64,000 nt of DNA from Amborella trichopoda (lineage: Eukaryota; Streptophyta; Magnoliopsida; Amborellales; Amborellaceae): the NCBI RefSeq assembly GCF_000471905.2, contig NW_006499997.1:4010972-4074971 (forward strand). Reading direction: 5' to 3'. Below, piece after piece: positions 22,091-33,625 of this stretch (the first letter of the stretch is position 1; each line of letters starts with the position of its first letter). The position numbers and the translations under genes were made by a program. Below the pieces are notes generated by a model. The model saw nothing but the letters and a program-made list of their open reading frames with translations, ran no database searches and was not told the DNA's origin.

Positions 22091-25027
22091 TGTAGACATC
22101 GGTCCAAGCCGCACAACCGTAAACTATGTGGCAACGGTCTAAGCCGCATGAACTTAAACTGCATGTTGGTATTCCAAGCCGCACGACCCTAAACTATGTG
22201 ACAATAGTCCAAGCTACACGACTCTAAACTACAGCACACATCCTAGTGGCATGATGTTAAACTGCATCATGCATGGTCTCGAAGGCGTGACCTTAAAATT
22301 TCCTTCACTAGGTCTTGGTGTTTGAGGGTATTTTCCATCACTTCTATCCCTGGTATGAATAAAGAGAGAGCAGTTCATGACTTAGGTTTGTAGGTACCAA
22401 AATGCCTGTGGACTACAGAAGTCGTAAGACAATAAGCCCTGATCCATAAGTGAAATTTCTGACAGTCTCATAATGGCCCAAGAATGTAACAAAGGTTCTC
22501 CTAGAATTACCTGCTAAGTTTCGTCGCAATCTGACAAGTTTAAGGCAGTGAAGACGACAAAACAGTTTTGGGAAATCCCACATCATCATGCTGAAAATGG
22601 ACCTTGAACTACAACACCATTATTGGATCATCAAAAGATCTCTAGACCATTGTTGTTGAATTCAAAATGTCCTAAAACTCTCGGGTACCAATTTTCGACG
22701 CATTTGTATGCTTCTAGAGCAAGTTATGGCCAAATTACCCAAAATGAGTATGTCATACGCTATTACAGTGCACCCTCAGCGAACCAGTTTCCATGATTGG
22801 AAACTGTGCTTTACCATTTCGAGGGCAAACTTTCCATGGACATATCTTCCTCATCCCAGGTCTCTTCTCTTTCTCTTCTCTCTCTCTCTTCTCTTTCTCT
22901 CTTTTTCTCTCTTTCTTTCTTTCTTTCTCTCTTTCTCTCTCTTCTCTCTCTTCTTTCTCTCTTCTTTCCTTCTCTTCTTTCTCTCTCTCCTTCTTTCCTT
23001 TCTCTCCCTTCCTTCCTTTTTTTCTCTTCTTCTTTCCTTTCTCTCTATTCTTCTTTGCTTTCTCTCTCTTCTTCTTTCCTTTCTCTCTCTCTCTCTCTCT
23101 TTCATTTTCTCTCTCTGTTTCTTTTCTTTCTCATGCTTACCTTGTCTGTCAGGCACGGTAGCACATACTGCCAAGCACGATGTTTCTCTCTCTTCTCTCT
23201 TTGTTTGTCTTGCACGACAGGACACACTGTCGAGCATGACATTCCCTCTTCTCTCTCTTTGTCTGTCAAGCACAATAGCACATACTGTCGAGCATGGTGT
23301 TTCTCTCTCTTCTCTCTTTGTCTATCGCACACGGCATTGCACACTATTGAGTGCGATGTTTCTCTCATCTCTCTTCGTCTGTAGTGCAGGGCAACGCACA
23401 CTGCTGAGCGTGACTTCTCTCTTCCCTCTCTGTCTGTTGCGCATGACAGCGCACACTGCTGAGCGTGATGTTTCTTTATCCTCTCTCTTCGTTTGTTGCA
23501 CACGACAGCGCACACTGCCTAACACGACGTTTCTTTTGTCTCTCTCTCTCTTTTTGCCTCTCATGGTAGCACACACTGCTGAGCGCAACTATTCTTTTTT
23601 TATTTTTCCTCTTGTCTCACACGTCAGTGTTTATTGCCGTGTGCCTCTTTTTGTCTCCTCTCCTCTTTCTCTCCTTTGCTTGCTTGATCAGAGAGCAGGC
23701 TAAGCCTTGTGCTGATGTGCGAGTCTTGTCACCGAGCAGCCAAGCCACCATCCCGGTCTAGTTACCGATCCTGTCTAGTTGCCGCGTCATACCAGCCACT
23801 GCATCAGACCAACCGTCATGCCAGTCTTGCCAACACATCAATCATGCTGTCGAGTAATCAAGCCGCCGTGCTGGTCTAGTCACCGTGTATGTCTAGCTAC
23901 CATGCCAGAGCATCCATCGCACTAGACCAGCCGCCATGTCAGTCTTGCTGACGTGCCAGTTATGTCTCTGAGTAGTCTAGCCGTCGTGTTGGTCCAATCA
24001 TCGTCCCCATCTAGTTGCCGTGCCAGATCAGCTGTCGTGCCAGACCAAGTGTCGTATTGGTTTAGCTACCATGTTAAACCTTTATTCTCTTCTTCTCTCA
24101 TTCTTTTCTTCTATTCTCCCTTTTGGAAGATTTAGCGAGAGGCAAGCTGACCTTCACCCTCTCTTATCCCTTGTCTTCCTCCTCTCTCTAAGCAAATACT
24201 TTCTTTCTTCATGTATGAAGGATTTGAGTGAAAGCCAAACTAACCTTCATTCTTATTTTCTCTCTTTCTTCACAAAAATACATTTTATCTCTGAAGGATC
24301 TGGGTGAAAAAAGGACCAGTCTTTGTCTCTCTTTTTCCTCTTTCTCTGAAGAGCTGGGTGAAAGACAAAGCAGTCTTCGTCTCTCTTTTCTTTCCCTACT
24401 TTTCTTCTTCTTCCTCTGAAGAGCTGGGTGAAGGCCAAACCAACCTTCGTCCCTTTTTCTCGCTCCATCATCTTCTCTTTTTTTCTCTCCTCCCTAAAAT
24501 TCTCTTCTCACGAATGTATTTTCTCTATCTAACCCCTTTTCCTTTTCCTTTTACAGTAAAATATGCACCAAGAATCCTCGTCAAGAAGACATCGTAAGGC
24601 TGATGAATTGACATGGATTCCATGGTGTTAGTTCTTCCATTTTCCTTTGAGTACACATGCATGTGTAGGCTCACCCTATGACAAGGTGGGGTCTTTAGAC
24701 CTACTTGTCTTTATTATAATGTGTGTGTGTGGTCACAGGCAAGAAGAAACAGGTCAAGGGTGGCGATTCCAAACAGGCCACAGGCCCGGGGGCATTCCAC
24801 GTGATCTAAGAGGGTGCCCATACGAGTTAGCCCCAGCATGTCACAGACCCACGTGAGGTAAGTCCCACATCACGACCCAAATTCCACTCACACCGGTTGG
24901 TATTCCTGCTCGCATCCTCTTTACTAGGTTCTCGAGAGAACGATCTCAGATCTCGAGACCATCTCGAACCTGAAATCATGCCACCAGGTCAACCCGACTC
25001 AGAGGGCGAGATCGAGGCACCTAACCT
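22091..25027 (+). mobile_element. LTR D, plus-strand Tat LTR
   Basis: It starts 'tgtagacatcggtccaag' just after integrase and ends '..gaggcacctaacct', followed by gc and a primer-binding site. Contents in order: reverse-complement copies of the 'ggtccaagc..gttaaac' repeat (22,100-22,290), a region that is the reverse complement of 27,545-28,050 in LTR B (22,330-22,850), a CT-rich tract (22,850-23,130), ~60-bp tandem units, a second CT-rich part and a terminal segment (24,640-25,027) that mirrors 25,060-25,240. Confidence 0.85.
22855..23620. repeat. CT-rich tract and ~60-bp minisatellite in LTR D
   Basis: Positions 22,855-23,135 are nearly pure C/T (ctctctttctt). From 23,150 to 23,620, units of about 60 bp repeat with the pattern 'gcacactgctgagcgtgatg' then 'tttctctcttctctctttgt'. 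About seven units are visible. Long open frames across this tract are low-complexity artefacts. Confidence 0.8.
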
Positions 25028-25029
25028 GC

Positions 25030-25049
25030 TTAGCGACTCCACTGGGGAC
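25030..25049 (+). promoter_or_regulatory. Primer-binding site after LTR D
   Basis: 'ttagcgactccactggggac' lies two bases after the end of LTR D, the same spacing as for LTR A and LTR C. Only about ten further bases (atgctaccgc) separate it from the inverted LTR B. Confidence 0.75.
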
Positions 25050-25059
25050 ATGCTACCGC

Positions 25060-28000
25060 TAGTTAGATGCCTCGATCTCACCCTTGGGTCGGCATGACCT
25101 GGTGGCTTGGATCCGGGTTCGGAATCATCTCTTTGGGCTTATTTCTTCCTTCTTGCAAACATGCACACACATTAGAATATAGACACTGAGGACCCCACCT
25201 TGTCATAGGGTGAGCTCACACGTGTGTGTGTACTCGAAGAAAAATAAAAAAATAACACAATGGAATCCATGTCAATTCGACAACCTCAGGATGTTTCCTT
25301 GACAAAGGACTCTTAATACATATCTTACAGTAAAGAAAAGGAAGAAAAGGGGTGGGATAAAGAGAGTGAACGAGACAGGAGAAAGAAGAAAAAAAGAAGA
25401 GTTTGAAGGATGGTCTGCTTTTCACCCAGTACTTTAAAGAAATAAAGAAAAGAAGGAATTGAAGGCTGGTCTGCTTTTCACCCAGTACTTCAGAGATAAA
25501 ATGTATTTTCTTGAGAAAAAAAGGAACGAAGGCCAGAATGTCTTTCAACTAGTCCTTCAGAGAGAAAATAGGAGAAGCGAAAGGAAGGGCTAGTATGTCT
25601 TTCAACTAGTCCTTCAAAAAGATAGTAAAGAGAAGGGTAGAATGAAGGAACAAAGGGCTAATATGTCATTCAACTAATCCTTCAGAATATGAATGATTAA
25701 AGAGAAAATAAAAGGAGGGGAGAGGGAAAACACAGACGACAACTTGAGTGTCATCTGTGAAGAAGGAGGGGAGAGAGAGAACATAGATGGTGGCTTGACT
25801 ATCGTTTGTGAAAACAGAAAGGGAAGAGAAGAGAACATAGACAGTGGCTTGATTGTTGTCTGTAAAAAGAGATACAGAAAATAAGAGAACACAGATGGTG
25901 GTTAGCTGCCGTCTGTGAAAAGAGAGAGAGGGGAAAAGAAAGAGAGAGAAAGGAGAAGAGGGGCACACAGACGGTGGCTTACCTGTTTTTTTATGAAGAA
26001 AGAGAGAGAATACAGGGATGACAATGAGGCTTGTCAAAAAGGGTAGGCCCACATCGTTGCCCCTGTGAGAGGAGAGAGATAGAGAGAGAATGCAGAGACC
26101 ATGAGATAACCCACCAAAAAGGATAAGCCCACATCGCTACCCCTATGAAGAGGGAGAGACAGAGAGAGAATAGAGAAGAGAGAAAAAGAAAGGATAGAAG
26201 AAGAGAGAGGAAGGAAATAAGAAGAGAGAGAAAGGAAAGAAGAGAGTTAGAAAGGAAAGAAGAGAGGATAGAGAAAAAAAAAATAAAGAGAGAAAGAGAA
26301 GAGAGAGAAAGAGAAGAGAGAAGGAGAAGAGAGAAAGATAAGAGAGAAGAGAAGAGAAAGAAAGAGAAGAGAGAGAAGAGAAGAGAGAAGAGAAGAGAGA
26401 GAGAAGAGAGAGAGAGANNNNNNNNNNNNNNNNNNNNNNNNNNNNNNNNNNNNNNNNNNNNNNNNNNNNNNNNNNNNNNNNNNNNNNNNNNNNNNNNNNN
26501 NNNNNNNNNNNNNNNNNNNNNNNNNNNNNNNNNNNNNNNNNNNNNNNNNNNNNNNNNNNNNNNNNNNNNNNNNNNNNNNNNNNNNNNNNNNNNNNNNNNN
26601 NNNNNNNNNNNNNNNNNNNNNNNNNNNNNNNNNNNNNNNNNNNNNNNNNNNNNNNNNNNNNNNNNNNNNNNNNNNNNNNNNNNNNNNNNNNNNNNNNNNN
26701 NNNNNNNNNNNNNNNNNNNNNNNNNNNNNNNNNNNNNNNNNNNNNNNNNNNNNNNNNNNNNNNNNNNNTTTCTCTCTCCTCTCTCTATCTCTCCAAGCTG
26801 TGATCCAAAACTCAAGCAAAAAGGAATTTTTTATTGATGAAAGAAGGGTCCTTTTACATGTAGAGAGTATGTCCTAATATAAAAGTGGGGCCCAAACATG
26901 GGTGGATCATTAATTTCTAACCTAATTGATGAAAATTAAGAAAATAGGGGCAAAATGATGATTTTGCTCCTATGCCAACAATATGTGAAATTCCAAACAG
27001 GTCCCTGTAATGGCCATGCAATCTTCACGATCTTTCGAGATCCGTTTGGGTTCCTTCTAGCCTTTATCTGGCCAAAAGATTATTCTTTTCTTGATCAGCT
27101 CGAAAAGGTGATCTTTTTTATACCCATTTTGAGCCATAGATCAGACTCTTGGGCCATGATCATGACATAACAAATACATGAGAAAACGTGCAACCTTAGA
27201 TTTAAGATCCAACGTGTTTCTCAGTGTTTTTCACCGATTTCTTCACTACAGCATAACGAGCAAGTTTCCACGATCATTCTGCCAAAAAATAATGGCTCCA
27301 TTTGGTGCCAAGAAGACCATTTTCCAAACTGGGAAACTTTGGCTGGAGTTTGGATTCTGATGGCTGGAATTACAAAAAATTTGGACTCTTCGTGCGCCAA
27401 CTCTGACCATCCATCACATGTGAGGTTCGGCTCAGATGAAGCCTCTAACCTTATGCTCGTAATGGGTCTAATTAAATGTCGATCCGACGCGCAAGCATTG
27501 TGATATGGGCTCGATCCACCCGGGATGAGGAATATACAGCCATGTGAAGTTTGCCCTCAAAATTGAGAACCACAATTTACATTAATGGAAACTAGTTCGT
27601 TGAGGGTGCACCATAATAGTGTATGACCTACCCATTTTGGGTAATATGGCCATAACTTGCTCCAGAAGGGTCAGAATACGTCGAAAATTGATACCTGAGG
27701 GTTTTCAAACAATCTAAATCAAAAGGAAATGATCTAGAGACCATTTGACACTTTGATAATAGTATTGTAGTTCAGATTCCATTTTCAGCATGATAGAGGT
27801 AGGATTTCCAAAATGGTTTTGTCGTCTGCACTGCCTTAAACTTATCAAATTGTGACGAAAATTGGCAGGTGTTCTTAGGATACCTTTAGGAATGATCTTG
27901 AACCTTCTTAGGCCATTTTGAGACTGTCAAAAATTTCACTTCTAGATCGAGGCTTATTGATCTATGGCTTCCGTAGTCCACAAGTATTTTGGTACCTGCA

Positions 28001-29296
28001 GATCTAAGTCATGAAGTGCTCTCTCCTTATTTGCACCAGGGATACAAGTGATGGAAAATGACCTCAAACTTCTTATCCTGCCAAATTTTGTGCTTCTAGA
28101 GAAGAGAGAAGTACAACATTCAGAAAAAGAAATTGTTCCTTCGACTTTAGTTTTCTTCCTGGCCACTGAATCACACGAACGTTAAAGGGACACTCGTGCA
28201 AAGCTACTTCTTGGAGGGCTGACCAAGGCTCTCTGACCACTGGGGGCCTTGTTACGGACCCAGATGTGGAGACATTTTGGGGGATGTGTTTAAAGTCCTC
28301 ACCCTTGTCAGACTTTTGGCGGCTTTGTTTGCTGCTACACCAGGTTTGCTTTGACAAGCAGGATACCTCTATGGGCCCCATCCTGTCGAGCCCAATCGGG
28401 GGCCTTGTTTTAGCTGACCCGAATGTCTGGTCCGGCTAGGGAGGGGTTTTGGCGTGGCGGTCACTGGGGGCTTCACCTTGGTTGCTGTGGGCTGGTATTT
28501 AACTGATTTGACAATTTCTTGTCTTATGATGGATCTTAAGGGATGATTTTAATATCTACATCCTGTTGGACGCATGAGCGGTTTTGTTTGCAGTCTCACC
28601 TCATTTGCTTAGCCTGGTTTGACAGCTTCTTGCCTGTGAATGATCTTGTTTATGGGTCCCAATAACAGGGTACTCTACTACTGACGAATTTCCTTGAAAT
28701 GTTGGCTGAAGCCGCCTATGGAGGTGAGAACTGCATCAACCTGCTTATTGGTTCTAGCGTCCTTTCGGGTTTTCACTTGGACTGGGAGAAGCGGTGCCGT
28801 AGAGACGGTTTTCACCAACCTCCTTTTTATTGGGCTCTTTTTCCCATAACCTGTCGGTCATGTCTGCTTTTTTTTCCATTTTTGCTCACGGTGCCCTTTG
28901 CCTGTTTTCACCATGCCTGGTTTTTCTTTTACGAAACACTCTTACTCATGGTTTTGTGACCATGCCTATTCGTCAGTTTTACTCATGACGTTCCCCTTCT
29001 TGGGTTTACACCATGGCCATTTATTTTCATGAGGACGAGTTTAAGGTTATGCCTCTAGGACCTGAGCAATGCAGTTTAACGTGATGCAGCTAGGACGTGC
29101 ACTATAATTTAGGGTCATACAACTGGACCGTAATAGTGATGGATGACGGTTTGTGGAGGCCATGGAGTAAGTATGGAGGTGGTTTTAACTCAATTTGGGG
29201 TGATAGCACGAGACTGTTTGCGAATGATGGATTATGTTTGAATGGAACATGGATAATGGTGACCCACTAGCTGACAGTAAGTATGGATGGTGGAAT
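25060..29296 (-). mobile_element. LTR B, minus-strand Tat LTR, inverted relative to LTR D
   Basis: It starts on the plus strand with 'tagttagatgcctcgatctc', the family's LTR end. It mirrors LTR D over its length: 25,180-25,230 versus 24,650-24,710, 25,400-25,500 versus 24,240-24,440, a GA tract versus the CT tract, and 27,545-28,050 versus 22,330-22,850. Beyond 28,080 it carries about 1 kb absent from D but present at 1-1,110. The U3 end with its repeats is cut at about 29,296, where element leader begins. An assembly gap lies inside. Confidence 0.75.
26418..26768. other. Assembly gap (351 N) in GA-rich tract
   Basis: The run of N is flanked on the left by agagagaagagag sequence and on the right by ctctctcctctctct. 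The purine strand switches to pyrimidine across the gap, so an inverted low-complexity junction may be collapsed or missing here. Frames predicted through the gap are not real. Confidence 0.95.
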
Positions 29297-29672
29297 GGCT
29301 CAAGAGACTTGCCGGTGGCTAGGTGCATGCTATGTGGGGCAACATAAGTGTTGATGATGCAGGGCGTCTTGGTGGAGCTTCCACCAGAGCAAAGAGATGG
29401 GGAGTGAGGGGCCTTTAAGTCCCACCTCACACCGGCCCAGGTTAAGAACTGGGAGCTAGACAATGGGTCTTTGCTCAAGAGGATGGTCAGGAACAAAGTC
29501 GAAGGAACTTGTTCCATAGGGACAATCTCGAATGTGGGGATAAGAAAATCCCTGATCTAGATAAATGGGTTATAGAACCCACAAGCCATAAATAAAATGT
29601 GAAAAGATAATGAAAGAAGATAATAAAAGAAGAAACTAGCCAAATAAGAACAATCCGACTAAGGGGTAGTAA
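29297..29672 (-). other. Residual internal leader between LTR C and LTR B
   Basis: This matches the leader of element A (10,740-11,040): 'gcatgctatgtggggcaaca' versus 'gcgtgctgtgtgcggtagca', then 'cctttaagtcc' and 'ggggataagaaaatc'. It is all that remains of the interior of a minus-strand element with C as 5' LTR and B as 3' LTR. Confidence 0.65.
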
Positions 29673-29692
29673 GTCCCCAGTGGAGTCGTTAA
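29673..29692 (-). promoter_or_regulatory. Primer-binding site beside LTR C
   Basis: On the minus strand it reads ttaacgactccactggggac, two bases after the LTR terminus 'ctaacca'. It is one base different from the LTR D site and three from the LTR A site. Confidence 0.75.
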
Positions 29693-29694
29693 GC

Positions 29695-32200
29695 TGGTTA
29701 GATGCCTCGATCTCGCAATCCGGATCCTTTGGGGATCGGGCAACACACGTCTCAGGTTTTGAGGGAAGACCCGGAACATTTTTGCGATCGCTCTCTCGAG
29801 AACCTCGTTCGAGAACGGGGGCAGGGTTACGAACTGGTGAGAGAGGAATTTAAGGTGGGTTCGGGACTTACTCGGGCTGGCTTGCATGGGCGGCCTCTTA
29901 GATCCTGAAGAAAGCCCCCCAATAATAAAATTGGTTCGGAATCACCTCCATTGGCTTGTATTCTTCTTGTTTTCTACAATCACACACAAATGACAAAGGT
30001 TATATGACCGGTGGGTCAGACCTCACCCTTTTCCTCTTTGATAAACATACATAAGAATGCGGATTCAAAAAAAAAAATAAGAAAAGAAAGATGGGGGGGG
30101 AGAAGAATTTGACTGAGCGGGAAGATCAGAACGGTGACCAAGCTAGTGAATAATTGGCCTAACGTGGTAGTAAAATGGGCTCGGTACCTAAGACCGGCTC
30201 ACATGATTACTACTAGATGTCATTACCAATACCAACTAGCTAGGCACTCTGTCGTGGCATTAAAGCAGGCCAAGTAATCTTGACACAGCAACATTACGGC
30301 TAGACGAAAGGACTACCATGTGAGGCTAACCTTGATCCCTCTTAGTCGAATGAAAGAGTAACACGATGATGGTTATGAGGAAAGAATAAAGTAAGTGAAG
30401 AAGGGAATAGAAGCAGGGAGGGAGAAGAAAGGAAAAGAAGATTGTGAAAGGCGGGAGAATAAAAGAGAGAGAGGGAAAGAAGATGCAGTCGGCGTTAAGC
30501 ACTGTCGATTGTGTTACAAGGAAGAGAGAGACAATGAGAGCGGCGTTAGGCTTCACCGACTGTGTTTATGCAGAGGAGAGGAGAGGGAAGACGCACTCGT
30601 TGATAGGCTTCGCCAACTGTGCCTGAAGAAGAGAGAGAAAACACAGTCCACATTAGGCTTCGCCAACTGTGATGGAAGAGAAGAAAAGTAGAGACCCAGC
30701 CGGCGCTAGGCTTGCGCCGATTGTGATGAAAAAGAAGCGAGAGAGAGAGAGATTGAGTCGGTGCTAGGCTTCGCCGACTGTGACAGAAGAGAAGGAGAGT
30801 GAAATCCAACCAGCGTTAGACTTCACTGACTGTGACAGAAGAGAAGGAGAGAGAAATACAACCGGAGCTAAGCTTCGCTGATTGTGACAGAAGAGAAGGA
30901 GAGAGAAATTCAACCAGTGCTAGGCTTCAGCCATTATGACAGAAGAGAAGGAGAGAGAAATGCAATCGACGCTAGGCTTCGCTGACTGGTTTCAAAAGAG
31001 GAGAAGAGATATTAATCGAGTTAGCGCTAGGCTTCACTGACTGGCTTCAAAAGAGGAGAAGCGAGAGAAATCCAACCGACACTAAGCTTCGCCGACTGTG
31101 ATAAAAGAGGAGAAGAGAGATAAATCCAGCCGGTACTAGGCTTCACAAACTGGTTTCAGAAGAGGAGTAGGGAGAGAAAACCAGTCAGAGAGGCTTCTCT
31201 AACTGGTTTCAAAAGAGGAGAAGATAGAGACGAGAAGAAGAGAGATAGAGATAGAAATGAGAAATAGGGGAGGAGAGAGAAAGCGATAGAGATGAAATAG
31301 AGGGGAAGGAGAGAGAAAGTTACCTGCCTGAAGGGTACCAACTATTTTCTTCTCTCTCCTCTCTCTCTCTCCAATACATACCCACAAGCTTAGGAAAAAT
31401 TCAAAATTTTATTGATTGATCCAAGAAGAATGGATTCTTCTTTTGTACAGTGAGGCATTACCTGTTTATATAGAATTAGACTAAAACGACCAAAAACTTC
31501 CTAGAGCTGAAGATAATTACAATTTAATTGAATTTAAATAAATTCTAAAAATGGGTGCAAAAGGATTGTTTTGCCCCAGCCTAACAATATGTTGAATTCC
31601 AGAACAGTCCCTGCTACTGCCCGAGAACTTGCGTGATCTTCCCTGGCTGACCCGGGGGTGTTCTGATGCTCGTTTGATCGAAAGATTATTTTTTTCTTGT
31701 AGGGCGCGGCATGGCGATCATTTTGATACTAACTTCGAGCCATGATCATGAGACTTGAATTTGTATGAATCTTGAAAACTTCAAATCGATTGTGTTCTTG
31801 TTCCTTGATGTTCCTTCGTGATTTCTTCATTGAATCACACTGAGCATGCCGTCACGATCATGTTGCAACAAATGCAGCTTGATTTCGTGTACGGATGAAG
31901 ATTTTGTTGTATTGAGTTTTTGATTGGAATCTTGAAATCTGGTGGTCGGAATTTACAGCAGCTTTGATGCCTTTGTGTGTGAAATCCAACCGTTCATCGT
32001 ATGCAAGGTTCGGGCCAAAGATAGCCTCGGACCTCACGCACATATCGCAATTAGTTTCATGCCAATCGGGTATCCGAGCGTCGTGATCTGGCTGCTTGAA
32101 TGAGGCGTGCTGCTGCTGAATTTTCTCTTTGCTCGGGCGTCGTCACGGCGTGTACCACATATCGAATTGCTCATCAATTCCTGCCCTTGTGTTTGAGTTT
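29695..32200 (-). mobile_element. LTR C, minus-strand Tat LTR, truncated
   Basis: It begins 'tggttagatgcctcgatctc' and runs parallel to LTR A until about 32,200 ('gtcgtcacggcgtgtaccacatatcga' versus 'gtcgtcactgggcgtgccacatatcga' at 13,380-13,410). The U3 half is missing. It holds a hairpin-bearing minisatellite (30,480-31,220) and GA-rich sequence. Confidence 0.75.
30480..31220. repeat. Minisatellite of short stem-loops in LTR C
   Basis: About a dozen units of 55-65 bp. Each has a core such as 'gtcggtgctaggcttcgccg' flanked by 'gacagaagagaaggagagag'. The core can fold on itself (GTCGGTG/CGCCGAC). The last unit, near 31,170-31,205, has ccagtcagagaggcttctct followed by aactgg, a stem of about eleven pairs with one mismatch. 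Confidence 0.75.
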
Positions 32201-33126
32201 TTGAAGGAATTTTTGATGATTAGGGTTTTCCCAGTTGGTGTCGAATGTTTTCCTCTTGTTTTACTGGTTATAGTTGAGTGAAGGGCAATTCTTGTTCATG
32301 TAAACAATGGTTTGGTTGGAGTACATGGTTTGGTTTGAGTACAAGTTTTTAATGATGCTTTTCTATGCCTCTTTTATATATTTTTGAATTTTGCTAGATT
32401 TAGGTTTTATTTTTCTTTCGTTTTTTATCAATTTATCCTGTGTATAGGTGGTTTTGTTGGTACTTATTTTTGAGTATTTTCAGTTTGTAGAACCTTTATC
32501 TTCTGCAATTTTTATTGAATATTATTTTTTAATTTGAATATTTTTTTTTAATTTGAATATTTTGGGAACTTGTAAGAATTGGGTTTTTCTGTTTTGATAT
32601 TTCACAATTGGGTTTTCCTGTTTTGATATTTCAAGGTTTTCAAGATGAAATTTTTCTTCATCTTTCTCTCTCTTTCCCCTGGATCTCTTTCTTGAGCTCT
32701 AATCCTTGCCATTGAGCTTTTATTCTGTGTTCTTCATATATGAATATGGGAACACTTTTCATACTTATTTAGCATCCATAGGGTTTTATCTTACCATTGA
32801 GAATGTAGTTATAGAACAGTGAACAAAAAAAAAAAACTTGTTATAGATTGATTGGAGTTTTTTTGCAAATAACAACATTTCTCAAAGAAATCAATAGGAA
32901 ATTTGTTGAGTTTGTTGTGAAATTTGAGTTCAGAAAATGGTTGAAGAATCCAATATTGAGAGAGAGATATAACTGAAAAAGTGGAATTTAAGCATTAACT
33001 TCCCATGAGGTTATCATACACAAAAACCATGAACTTCTTACAGTAACTTCCATCTTCCCAGCAAGGAGGAACTTCCAATTTACAGTTCATGAACTTGCTT
33101 CCAGTAAATTCCCAGCAAAGAGGAAT
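32201..33126. other. AT-rich sequence without recognisable gene
   Basis: T-rich DNA with a short tandem duplication at 32,575-32,640 ('ttgggtttttctgttttgat' twice). No homology to the surrounding elements was noticed and no conserved frame is present. Confidence 0.6.
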
Positions 33127-33536
33127 TTAAAGGCGTGTTTAATAACATGAAGTTGCTTCCTGGAACTTAATACTTACCTATTACTATTCATCTTTCGTGT
33201 TTGATAAAAGACAGTAAGGTAAGTAAGGAACTTCCACTTTACTATTCATGTTCCTAGCTTTGTATGTAAAAAAAGTTCCGACCAAAAGGATGGAACTTGA
33301 AAAAGGAAGTTTATATCAAAACTTCCCCCGATAAATTTGCACCCTAAAAGAGTTCTATTCACACTCAGCGCTAAGCCATCCCTCTCTTCACACTCAGCGC
33401 TAAGCCATCCCTCTCTTCACACTCAGCCGCTCAGCCAAACTCCTCTCTTTGCACTCAGTCGCTCACTAAGGTTTACACCTCCAAGAAGAGGGATCTCTTT
33501 CTTGAGCTCTGATCCTTGCTATTGAGCTAAGATGCA

Positions 33537-33625
33537 CCTCACTCATCACCATCATCTGTTAGCTTTTTTCCAATTAATTACGATCGGCTGCATAAATCTG
33601 GTTCTCCATCAGGCTTTATTAGAGG
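33537..33625 (-). mobile_element. RTE-LINE 3' end fragment
   Basis: 'catcaccatcatctgttagc' followed by 'ttccaattaattacgatcgg' is the reverse complement of the RTE LINE 3' end seen at 57,480-57,575 (..ccgatcccaattaattggg..gatgatg). About 90 bp remain, inside the TIR element. Confidence 0.55.

Noticed and set aside
22708..23703. 331-codon open frame, the longest uninterrupted frame in the window without Ns
   Set aside because: It runs through the CT-rich tract and minisatellite of LTR D and is almost all S, L and F. All three frames on that strand are open there, which is what simple sequence gives.
25991..26837. Frames of 190-274 codons on both strands
   Set aside because: They are opened by the run of N and the GA/CT tract.
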